Both the position numbers and the translations under genes were made by a program. A model generated the notes under the pieces. It saw nothing but the letters and a program-made list of their open reading frames with translations. It was not told the origin of the DNA and ran no database searches. A DNA stretch of 64,000 nt from Streptomyces sp. NBC_00569 (GTDB taxonomy: Bacteria > Actinomycetota > Actinomycetes > Streptomycetales > Streptomycetaceae), in NCBI RefSeq assembly GCF_036345255.1, contig NZ_CP107783.1, forward strand, positions 9,665,001 through 9,729,000, written 5' to 3'. Below are positions 31,805 through 39,099 of the stretch, piece after piece. How positions within the stretch are numbered: position 1 is the first letter of the stretch; every line of letters begins with the position of its first letter.

Positions 31805-33148
31805 CTACGCCGATGCGGGGTCCGGGCGTGGGACGGTGGGCCTGCGGCGCAGGACGGTTTCGGCGACCGCGTACACGGCGGCCGCAGTGATCATGCCGAC
31901 CACCGGATCCACGAGTTCGGGAAGCGTGTAGTGAGTGATCGCCGCTGTGGCCGCTCCTGCTGCCCAGGAGGCGAGGGCGGTGGCCCGGTACGTGCCCACG
32001 GGCCGTTTGCCCGTCCGGGCTCGCAGCAGCCGATCGGTGATCAGTACCGCTCCGATCGGTGGCACGAAGACGCCGAGCAGGTTGAGCCAGTTGAGGAAGT
32101 AGCCCCACACCCCACTGAGGGCGAGCGTCACACCGACGGCTCCGAGGTCGAGAGTGAGGGATCGCATCCGGAGCGGGGTGAGTGCCGACCAGCCGACGGC
32201 ACCGTTGTAGAGGCAGTGGGAGGCGACGGAGCCGAGGTTGACGAAGACGAAGAGCACGGCGAAGGCCGTGAGCAGTGTGCTGTGACCGGTGAGCAGGTTG
32301 AGGAATCCACCGCCGTCGGTGGCGGGGTCGGCGGTGCCGCCCACCGCCACGACGAGGCCGCCGGCCGCGTTGGCGAGGAAGTTGGCGAACGGGAAGGCGG
32401 TGAGCGTGGCGAGGACGGCTGACCGGCCGTCCTTGGACCAGCGGGTGAAGTCCGCCGTCATGGTGCCCGAGTCGGCGAATCCGGCGATGACGATGGCGAC
32501 GGCGCCACCGAAGCCGAGGGCGGTGCCCGCACCTTCGTATCCGAAGGTGTCCGCCAGTGTGGTGTGGGCGTCCAGACCGTAGGCCAGGGCCACCACCGTG
32601 AGCACGAGGAACAGGGGCATGGCGATCATCCCGATGAGGGAGAGCGCACGGATCCCGGCCATCGTCAGGAGCGTGTACAGGACGCCGCCGACGGCCGCGC
32701 CCGCCAGGGCGGGCCAGCCGAGGGCTCCACTGAGGGTGGTGCCCGTAAGTCCGACCTGGAAGGAGAACCAGCCGATGACGACGGTCGCGAGCAGTCCGGC
32801 GGGCAGGTTGCGGCCCCGGCTGCCGAAAGTGTCGGCGGTCAGCAGGGCGAAGTTCTTCCCGGTGCTGCCCGCGTGGTGGCTGAGCGCGCCGACGTAGGCG
32901 AACAGCACCAGATTGCCGACCAGGATGGCGAGCAGCCCCTGGGGCAGGCCGAGGTTGTAGACGATGACTCCGCCGAAGACCGCGCTGCCGAGGTTCATCG
33001 GGAAGCCGAACCAGGTGGCGGCGACGGACGGCAGACTGCGGCGGGCCGACGCGGGGACGGGTGTGTGCTCGTACTCCTCGGAGTGGGACGAGGGGCGGGT
33101 GTTTCCTTCGGGCCTTGCTGGTGCTTCGGGGCGATGTGCTGTGGTCAT
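31805..33148 (-). CDS. NCS1-family (purine-cytosine/allantoin-type) permease
   Basis: The 447-residue protein has about twelve membrane segments after a 35-residue polar leader. NCS1 landmarks are ATWFGFPMNLGSAVFGGVIV in helix 1, the FGSRGRNLPAGL loop, FADSGTMTADFTRWSKDG around helix 6 and LNWLNLLGVFVPPIGAVLIT late in the protein. CodB-like relatives import cytosine or related heterocycles with cations. It probably forms an operon with the amidase downstream. Its upstream region carries two similar palindromes likely bound by a GntR-type repressor, but no such regulator gene is adjacent. Confidence 0.87.
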   Translation of the reverse strand: MTTAHRPEAPARPEGNTRPSSHSEEYEHTPVPASARRSLPSVAATWFGFPMNLGSAVFGGVIVYNLGLPQGLLAILVGNLVLFAYVGALSHHAGSTGKNFALLTADTFGSRGRNLPAGLLATVVIGWFSFQVGLTGTTLSGALGWPALAGAAVGGVLYTLLTMAGIRALSLIGMIAMPLFLVLTVVALAYGLDAHTTLADTFGYEGAGTALGFGGAVAIVIAGFADSGTMTADFTRWSKDGRSAVLATLTAFPFANFLANAAGGLVVAVGGTADPATDGGGFLNLLTGHSTLLTAFAVLFVFVNLGSVASHCLYNGAVGWSALTPLRMRSLTLDLGAVGVTLALSGVWGYFLNWLNLLGVFVPPIGAVLITDRLLRARTGKRPVGTYRATALASWAAGAATAAITHYTLPELVDPVVGMITAAAVYAVAETVLRRRPTVPRPDPASA

Positions 33149-33288
33149 GACGCCTCCGTGCTGGCAAAAGAGACCTGAGGACGGTTGTGGGCACGCGAGC
33201 GGGCGAGGGGGAGAACTTTCCGTGGACCGGCCGGGGTGACTGTGCTTCACCGCCAGCCAGTCAGCCTCCTTGACGTCGGTGTTCTGCG

Positions 33289-33350
33289 TTATGGCATGCC
33301 AAATACTGTGGGCGCTTCAGGTGCGCGTCAAGAGTTTGGTATACCGTAAA
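33289..33350. promoter_or_regulatory. Two related palindromic boxes upstream of the NCS1 permease
   Basis: TTATGGCATGCCAAA (33289-33303) and TTTGGTATACCGTAAA (33335-33350) match each other when one is reversed: TTTGG-Y-AT-R-CC-R-TAA. Their palindromic cores are TGGCATGCCA and GGTATACC, with centres 45 bp apart. They sit 140-200 bp ahead of the permease start. Confidence 0.55.
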
Positions 33351-33602
33351 TGCAGGTTTTTACGAGGAGAGTCGAGCCGAAACGGAACGCGGCACTCGTC
33401 CGAGGCGGGAGCCGATGTGCCGTACCGGCGTCAACCCACCCGCGCGACTCGTCCGCTCGGGCGGACCGTCTCACCTCGCGGGTTGGTCTGATCGGTCGGA
33501 TCTGCGGTGGGTCGCGCCGGGTCGTTCCGGGCGGCGGCGGAGCCGAGGTTATGAATGCGTCACCTGACCGTCCATGAGCCTCAAAACCTCAGGAGCCACA
33601 CG

Positions 33603-34127
33603 ATGCGCCCCATCAGAGCAGCCTGTCTCGGCACGGCCACTACGCTGATCGCCCTTCTCGCCGGCGCCCCCGTCACGGCCGCCGCGACGGACAACGATTC
33701 CGCCCACGCCAAGGGCGGAGACCGGGTCATCACAGTCATCGGCCACCTCGCTCAGCAGACCCGCTACCCCGTCAACCCCAACGGCCCCGCCGCCCAGGGC
33801 GATCGGACCGTCGTCCGCTCGGAGCTCTTCGACAAGTACGACAAAAAGCACGTCGGCTGGACCCACGGCACCTGCACCACCACCCTGGCCGAAGAGAACG
33901 GCGGAGTGGAGGAGTGCATCGTGACCTACGTCCTCCCGGGCGGCCAACTCACCGTGCAGGGGCTGGTCTTCGGCATCCTCACCAACGGACAGCCGACGCT
34001 CCCTCCCCCTTCGTTCGACAACGCGATCACCGGCGGCACCGGGAAATTCGACCGGGCTCGTGGTCAGGTCCACGCCGACACGATCGGTCCGGGCAAGAGG
34101 CGCTTCACGATCGACCTCGACCGCTGA
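33603..34127 (+). CDS. Secreted allene oxide cyclase/dirigent-like barrel protein
   Basis: The 174-residue protein has a clear signal peptide (MRPIRAACLGTATTLIALLA, cleaved near VTAAA). The mature domain contains FDKYDKKHVGWTHGTCTTTL, then TYVLPGGQLTVQGLVFG and ITGGTGKFDRARGQVHAD. This order is that of the allene-oxide-cyclase-like barrel proteins found in actinomycetes, which resemble plant dirigent proteins and whose function is unknown. ATG 33603 has AGGAG 10 bases upstream. Two cysteines (CTTT and ECIVTY) could form a disulfide. Confidence 0.85.
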   Translation: MRPIRAACLGTATTLIALLAGAPVTAAATDNDSAHAKGGDRVITVIGHLAQQTRYPVNPNGPAAQGDRTVVRSELFDKYDKKHVGWTHGTCTTTLAEENGGVEECIVTYVLPGGQLTVQGLVFGILTNGQPTLPPPSFDNAITGGTGKFDRARGQVHADTIGPGKRRFTIDLDR

Positions 34128-34429
34128 CCGACCCTCCCCCGGCCCGGTGAAACCGGCCTGTCCGCGGCAGTCCGTTCACGGCACGGCCCACCGGATCGCC
34201 CGGTCCCACTGGCGGCGTCGCGACCAGGCCCGATCCCAGGCCATCCCGTATCAGCGGTCGCAGAGACGGCAGGCCGGCCCCGGACCGCGTGGACATTACT
34301 GCTTCGCCCCTGTGTTCTTTGCCTCGCTGAGCGAGCAGTGTCTTCCCAGGCCGGCTTGGCGTGGGTGACGCCAGAGGCTTCAACTGCCCCTCATCGCCGG
34401 GTGCTTCCGCTGTGGTGAGGGGTGGTGGC

Positions 34430-34669
34430 GGAACAGACGGCGGTCAGTGGGGGGAGCACATGCGCATGTACCTCCGCCAGGCCCGGGTGGCCGGCGAGAT
34501 CACCAGCGGTAGACCGGACGCGCTCGTCGTCGACACGCTGATGACCACGCTCGTCGGATTCCAGACGGCTGCCGTGCCGGCGTACCCGGGCATGTCGGAG
34601 GCACGGCAGACGGAGACGCTGGACGGGTTGCTGGGGACGTGGAGTGGTGTCGGTGGCCGGTTCTGCTAA
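34430..34669 (+). pseudogene. C-terminal remnant of a TetR-family regulator
   Basis: The frame reads MRMYLRQARVAGEITSGRPD, then ALVVDTLMTTLVGFQTAAVP and SEARQTETLDGLLGTW. This is the last two helices of a TetR-type ligand domain. There is no HTH upstream, so it is a fragment. Confidence 0.55.
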
Positions 34670-34742
34670 GCCCTCGACGGCCCGGACAACGCCGACACAC
34701 CGCCACTCGCCCCGGGCCCGCCCGGCATGCCGCCGCCCGGGG

Positions 34743-35174
34743 TCACCGACCGGCGCCGGTCGCGGCAGAGGACCTGGCCAGCGACCACACGATCAAGAGA
34801 TCGATGGCCATGACGGTGATGGACCAAGCGGGGTAGTACGGAATGAACATGAACTGTGTGATCAGGCTGATCGCCGCCACGCAGATGCCGGCCCCGCGCC
34901 CCCAGGTCTTGCCGGCCGCAACTCCCAGGCCGGCGACGACGAGCGCCACGCCGATCAGAAGATGAAGCCAGCCCCACGCGGTCAGATCGAACCGGTAGGC
35001 ATACCGATTCGACACGAACACGGTGTCGCCTGCGATGCCGGATGCGCCCAGCAGAATGCTCAGCGGCCCGCTCACCAACAGGGTCACCACGGCGAACAGG
35101 GTCGCTCCGGTGATCACTTCGTTGCCGGCGGGGCTCTCCGGTCCTCTCGGACCCTTGGTGGGCGTTGCTGCCAT
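34743..35174 (-). CDS. DUF7144 family four-helix membrane protein
   Basis: The 143-residue protein has four hydrophobic segments. GATLFAVVTLLVSGPLSILL, LTAWGWLHLLIGVALVVAGL, a GAGICVAAISLITQFMFIPY block and WSITVMAIDLLIVWSLA follow a polar leader. The conserved WGWLHLLIG and FIPYYPAWSI motifs identify the actinomycete DUF7144 family, of unknown function, often near universal stress proteins as here. The start is ATG 35174. Confidence 0.82.
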   Translation of the reverse strand: MAATPTKGPRGPESPAGNEVITGATLFAVVTLLVSGPLSILLGASGIAGDTVFVSNRYAYRFDLTAWGWLHLLIGVALVVAGLGVAAGKTWGRGAGICVAAISLITQFMFIPYYPAWSITVMAIDLLIVWSLARSSAATGAGR

Positions 35175-35602
35175 GCCGTGGCCTTCCTGTCCGGCGCGGC
35201 GACTGAGGGGCACCGCCCGTGCGAGGCCGGCCGCGCTCCGGTGCCATCTTCACCTCAGTCCTGCGGCGTCGCGACTGCAATCCGCCCCGTGCGGACCTCG
35301 GGCTCCTACCGGCGGTGCTCGACCTCGTATCCGGATCCACGCCGGCCAGGGCGATCCCTCGCCCACGTGCCGAGGTGACGAGTGGCTGAGGGCCCGCCCG
35401 CCCCATGCGCTTGTCATCCACACGGCCAGCGCCCTGTCGCACGTGTGATGAGGCCAGACGTGGTCTCGTGGCTGCCGCACCGGGCGACGGAGACACCGTC
35501 GCGCATTCGGCAATTGGGCGTCGGGTGCCATGCGCTGCCGCCCAGTCCTGTGGCAGGGACGCGTCCGCGGGGTCAGGCTGGGAGCAGGGGGCCGAGTCAA
35601 TC
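35175..35602. other. Divergent promoter region, DUF7144 / universal stress protein
   Basis: This 428-bp interval has no protein-like frame. I looked for a DosR-type palindrome, expected if the two genes belong to a hypoxia regulon, and did not see one. Confidence 0.35.
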
Positions 35603-36496
35603 ATGGGAGGCGCCGTGGGCAACCTGGTCGTCGTGGGGGTGGACGGTTCGCCGTCCAGCCTCGCAGCGGTGGAGGTGGCGGCTCGGGAAGCGCGATGGCG
35701 GCGTGCCGGGCTTCGAGTCGTGTACGCCCTCTGGCCAGTGGTCTCGCCCGGGCCCGTGCCGATGGCCGCAGTGCCCTTCGGCCCACCCGAGGGCGTGTTG
35801 CCGGACGAGGTCGAGAGCGCGCTGACCGAGGCACTGCATCGCGCCGGCAGCGTGGCACCTCAGGTGGATATCACCCATGACGTGGTGGCCGGCGAGGCGC
35901 TGACGGTGCTGGAGGCCCAGTCGCGTGATGCGGATCTGGTGGTCGTCGGATCCCGGGGCAGGGGAGGCTTCGTCGGGATGCTGCTGGGCTCGACGGCGGT
36001 GTACCTGACTGCCCACGGCCACTGTCCGGTGATGGTGGTGCGCGGAGAACCGGACCCCGCCGGGCCGATCGTGCTCGGCGTCGACGGGGCGCGGGCCGGC
36101 GAGGACGCGGTCGGATTCGCCTTCGCCGAGGCCGCGCTGAGGGGTGCGGAAATTGTCGCCCTGCACGCGTGGACGCCGGACAGTGTGCCCCTGCCGCTGG
36201 CTCCGCCGCAGTTGGCGGACGTGCCCCAGGCGGGCTCGGTCGCCGAGAACGAGGAACGTCTCTTGGCCCAGGCACTCGCGGGCCATCAGGAGAAGTATCC
36301 GCAGGTCTCGGTCAAGCACGAACTGGTGCTCGGCGTGACCAGCGAGGCGCTGATCGAGGCGAGCAGGACCGCTCAGCTCGTGGTCGTCGGGGCCAGGGGG
36401 CGGGGTGGCTTCACCGGGTTGCTCCTTGGATCGGTCAGCCAGGCACTGCTGCAACAGGCTCACTGCCCGGTCGCCGTCGTCCGCGGCAAGGAGTGA
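35603..36496 (+). CDS. Tandem-domain universal stress protein
   Basis: The 297-residue protein consists of two Usp domains. Each starts with a VVGVDGS or IVLGVDGA strand-loop and ends with the ATP-binding G-2x-G-9x-G(S/T) motif: GSRGRGGFVGMLLGS and GARGRGGFTGLLLGS, each followed by a HCPVMVV or HCPVAVV strand. This is the ATP-binding type. Such tandem proteins accumulate in dormancy, hypoxia or nutrient stress in actinobacteria. ATG 35603 begins the first domain directly. Divergent from the DUF7144 gene. Confidence 0.9.
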   Translation: MGGAVGNLVVVGVDGSPSSLAAVEVAAREARWRRAGLRVVYALWPVVSPGPVPMAAVPFGPPEGVLPDEVESALTEALHRAGSVAPQVDITHDVVAGEALTVLEAQSRDADLVVVGSRGRGGFVGMLLGSTAVYLTAHGHCPVMVVRGEPDPAGPIVLGVDGARAGEDAVGFAFAEAALRGAEIVALHAWTPDSVPLPLAPPQLADVPQAGSVAENEERLLAQALAGHQEKYPQVSVKHELVLGVTSEALIEASRTAQLVVVGARGRGGFTGLLLGSVSQALLQQAHCPVAVVRGKE

Positions 36497-37150
36497 CGCG
36501 CTTTCCCCGAATCGACCGCCACGGAGAACCGGCTCATCCCCATGGGCCATCCGCCCATCCCCACGGTCCTGTGCCGCGGAGGCAGGTTGCGCATGGAGCG
36601 GATGGCGGGCCGCGGGCAAGGCTCGAGGCATGCCGGGTCGGCGACGGCGCGAGTCTCGCCGCGGCGGGCGGGCAGCCCTAGGAGGTGGCGCGGGAGGCGG
36701 AGCGGCCGCCCTGTTGCTGACCGGCAGCGGTAGCGGCATCGGCATCGGCCGGGTACGGCTCGGCGGCCTCGCCGCGGCCGAGGCATCTCTCGTGGAGGCG
36801 CGGCACTGGTCGGCGAGATTGCCGCCGGACGGTCGTGAGGGTCGAAGCTGGCGAGGGCACGGTGAGCACGCATCTCAGCCCCTCACCCGCAGCCGCCCCA
36901 TGCAGGCCGCAGCGAACGGCCGCACGCCACGGTCGAGCAGTAAGAAGATCGCCTTGCGCCGGACCGGCCGGGGCGCCGGCCGCCGGCCGAGTGGCGTGCC
37001 CACGGACGTCGTCGTCTCCGGCTCTGAACTCGGCCGCTACGAGGCCCGGTTGCGCACCTGGGAGGGGTGCTGGACGAACCGGTCCGACCTACGCCTGCAC
37101 GACTACGGCCCCGGTCACTATCCTGTGCGGAGGGATTTCGGCAGGTCCCT
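36497..37150. other. Gap with no recognised gene
   Basis: Frames across this stretch are Gly/Arg/Ala-rich and not protein-like. One short run near 37000 (PTDVVVSGSELGRYEARLRT) looks more natural but is not bounded by start or stop signals. The interval ends at the first operator of the LacI regulator. Confidence 0.35.
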
Positions 37151-37170
37151 CTGTCGAAGCGCTTCGACAG
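37151..37170. promoter_or_regulatory. LacI operator 1 (upstream of lacI-type gene)
   Basis: CTGTCGAAGCGCTTCGACAG is a perfect 20-bp palindrome with the core CGAAGCGCTTCG found at four more places in the window. It is 119 bp before the regulator start. Confidence 0.85.
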
Positions 37171-37239
37171 ACTTATGGACAGGTGGCCGTTGATCCCCAT
37201 AGGGTCGACAGGTCGAACGCTCACGGGCAACCCCCGCCC

Positions 37240-37255
37240 GTCGAAGCGCTTCGCA
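37240..37255. promoter_or_regulatory. LacI operator 2 (upstream of lacI-type gene)
   Basis: The 12-bp core CGAAGCGCTTCG at 37242-37253 is 34 bp before the regulator start, which suggests autoregulation. Its flanks are less symmetric than in operator 1. Confidence 0.8.
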
Positions 37256-37288
37256 TCGGCGTCCCTCGTCACGGCTCAGGAGAACGAC

Positions 37289-38305
37289 ATGGTCACGCTC
37301 GCAGAGGTCGCCCGGCACGCCGGAGTCTCCGCCAGCACCGTGAGCTACGTCCTCAGCGGCAAGCGGTCCATCTCCGCGGCCACCCGCGAGCGAGTCGAGA
37401 GCAGCGTCCGCAAGCTGGGGTACCACCCGAACGCGGGAGCCCGGGCGCTCGCCAGCAGCAAGTCGAACATCATCGCCCTGATGGTGCCGCTGCGCACCGA
37501 CATGTACGTGCCGGTGATGATGGAGATAGCGATGGCCGTCGCCACCGCCGCCCGCACCCACGGCTACGACATCCTTCTGCTCACCGGCGAGGAGGGCGCC
37601 GAGGCGGTGCGCCGCATAGAAGGCAGCGCGCTCGCCGACGCCATGATCGTGATGGACGTCGAGCTGGACGACGAGCGGCTGCCGCTGCTGCGTGCCGCGA
37701 ACCGGCCCGCCGTGCTCATCGGCCTGCCGTCCGACACCGCCGGACTGAATTGTGTGGACCTCGACTTCGCCGCCGCCGGGGCGGTGTGCGCCGAGCACCT
37801 CGCCGGTCTCGGGCACCGGGAGATCGCCGTCATCGGTGAGGCCGCCGCCGTGTACGAGCGGCACACCGGATTCGCCGAGCGGACCCTGACGGGCCTGCGG
37901 GAGCGCAGCGCCGAGCTGGGCCTGCGGTTGCTCCACCGGCCCTGCGAAGGCAGCTACGCCTCGGTCTCGGCAACGTTGGCGCGGGTCTTCGACGAGCGCC
38001 CCGGAACGACCGCGTTCGTCGTGCAGAACGAGGCGGCCACCGACCCGCTGCTCGCCCTGCTTCGCCAGTCGGGCCGCGCCGTCCCCGAGGACGTCTCCGT
38101 CGTCGCCGTCTGCCCCGAGCAGGTCGCCGCGCACGCGTCGGTGCCGCTCACCTCGGTCGCGGTGCCCGCGCAGGAGATGGGGCGGCGTGCCGTGGAGCAG
38201 GTCATCGCGAAGATCGAGGGGCGCGGCTCGGATGAGGAAGTCGTCCTGATCGCACCGGAGTTGACGGTGCGTGAGAGCGCGGCCCAGGCGCCCGCCGGAG
38301 CCTGA
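37289..38305 (+). CDS. LacI-family repressor of the xyloglucan-type glycoside cluster
   Basis: The 338-residue protein has the LacI HTH (MVTLAEVARHAGVSASTVSY, VLSGKRSISAATRERVESSV, LGYHPNAGARALAS). A periplasmic-binding-type effector domain follows with NIIALMVPLRTDMYVPVMME, CAEHLAGLGHREIAVIGEA and VPLTSVAVPAQEMGRRAVEQ. ATG 37289 has GGAG 6 bases upstream. Two copies of the CGAAGCGCTTCG operator precede its own gene, and the same operator precedes the other transcription units of the cluster. It therefore most likely represses the whole locus and is released by an oligosaccharide or sugar derived from the polymer. Confidence 0.9.
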   Translation: MVTLAEVARHAGVSASTVSYVLSGKRSISAATRERVESSVRKLGYHPNAGARALASSKSNIIALMVPLRTDMYVPVMMEIAMAVATAARTHGYDILLLTGEEGAEAVRRIEGSALADAMIVMDVELDDERLPLLRAANRPAVLIGLPSDTAGLNCVDLDFAAAGAVCAEHLAGLGHREIAVIGEAAAVYERHTGFAERTLTGLRERSAELGLRLLHRPCEGSYASVSATLARVFDERPGTTAFVVQNEAATDPLLALLRQSGRAVPEDVSVVAVCPEQVAAHASVPLTSVAVPAQEMGRRAVEQVIAKIEGRGSDEEVVLIAPELTVRESAAQAPAGA

Positions 38306-38329
38306 GCCGCGCGTTCCCGGTGGGTCGGA

Positions 38330-39049
38330 TCAGCTGCTGGAGACGTTGAAGCTGTTCGTGGTGAAGTCCAGACCGCCGGCCGACGAGGTGATCTCGTAGC
38401 CGAACTGGACGTCACCGATCGTCTCGTTGCCCCACCAGCCCTTGGTGTCCTTGATCCACTTCAGGATCGGCAGGATGTTCACCGTCCCGGACGTCGAGTC
38501 CGAGGTGCGCAGGAACGAGTACACCTCGTTGGAACCGTTGTTGCCCTTGTAGACGGTCCAGGTGTGCCCGCCCAGCGTGACGTCGCCCTGCGACGTGCCG
38601 AGCGGGCCGACGGCTCCGTTGTAGTTGACCCAGAGCATGACCTCGTAGTCGTAGTCGCTGTCCCAGATGTCGTACGACGTGTTGTACGCGCCCGAGGACG
38701 GCACCGTCACGTTGTAGCCGCTGGTGAGCGAGGACAGCGAGTCGATCGGCTTGTTCACGACCTTCTTCGCGTTCGGGTAGGACTTGATGCCGCCCGTGTT
38801 CGGGTGGTCGGCCCAAACGCCCCAGTTCGACGAGGAGTTGGCCCAGATCGTCTGCGAGCCCGCGCCCGAACCCCAGATGTTGTTGTAGAGGGTGTAGCCG
38901 TCCGAGGTGGTGTAGTTGCCCCACTGGTCGGAGGAGGACCAGATCGCCGCCTGTGCGGGCGAGGTGGCGAGGGCGAGCAGTGCGCCGCCCGCGAGGACGG
39001 AGCCCAGGAGCGTGCGGCGGCGCAGGGAGTGTCTTACGGTGGGTGCCAT
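38330..39049 (-). CDS. Secreted GH12 endoglucanase/xyloglucanase
   Basis: The 239-residue enzyme has a Tat-like signal peptide (RHSLRRRTLLGSVLAGGALL, ending SPAQA) and a complete GH12 beta-jelly-roll. GYTLYNNIWGSGAGSQTIWA, the nucleophile Glu136 in YDYEVMLWVNYNG, and the acid/base Glu219 in IGDVQFGYEITSS are visible. GH12 enzymes cut beta-1,4-glucan backbones with retention; many streptomycete members prefer xyloglucan or mixed glucans. No carbohydrate-binding module is attached. It is the last gene of the long minus-strand unit, 50 bp after GH95, and convergent with the LacI gene. Confidence 0.92.
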   Translation of the reverse strand: MAPTVRHSLRRRTLLGSVLAGGALLALATSPAQAAIWSSSDQWGNYTTSDGYTLYNNIWGSGAGSQTIWANSSSNWGVWADHPNTGGIKSYPNAKKVVNKPIDSLSSLTSGYNVTVPSSGAYNTSYDIWDSDYDYEVMLWVNYNGAVGPLGTSQGDVTLGGHTWTVYKGNNGSNEVYSFLRTSDSTSGTVNILPILKWIKDTKGWWGNETIGDVQFGYEITSSAGGLDFTTNSFNVSSS

Positions 39050-39099
39050 GGTGTCCCTTCCATGGTCGGAGGAGCCCGGTGGGGCTCCGGTGGGGGGAA

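Noticed and set aside
35175..35602. DosR-type hypoxia box between the DUF7144 and universal stress protein genes
   Set aside because: Expected from the gene types, but no palindrome of the GGGAC-N-GTCCC kind was found.
36600..36900. Gly/Ala-rich plus-strand frames between the stress protein and the LacI gene
   Set aside because: No start with a ribosome site, no domains, and composition typical of non-coding high-GC sequence.
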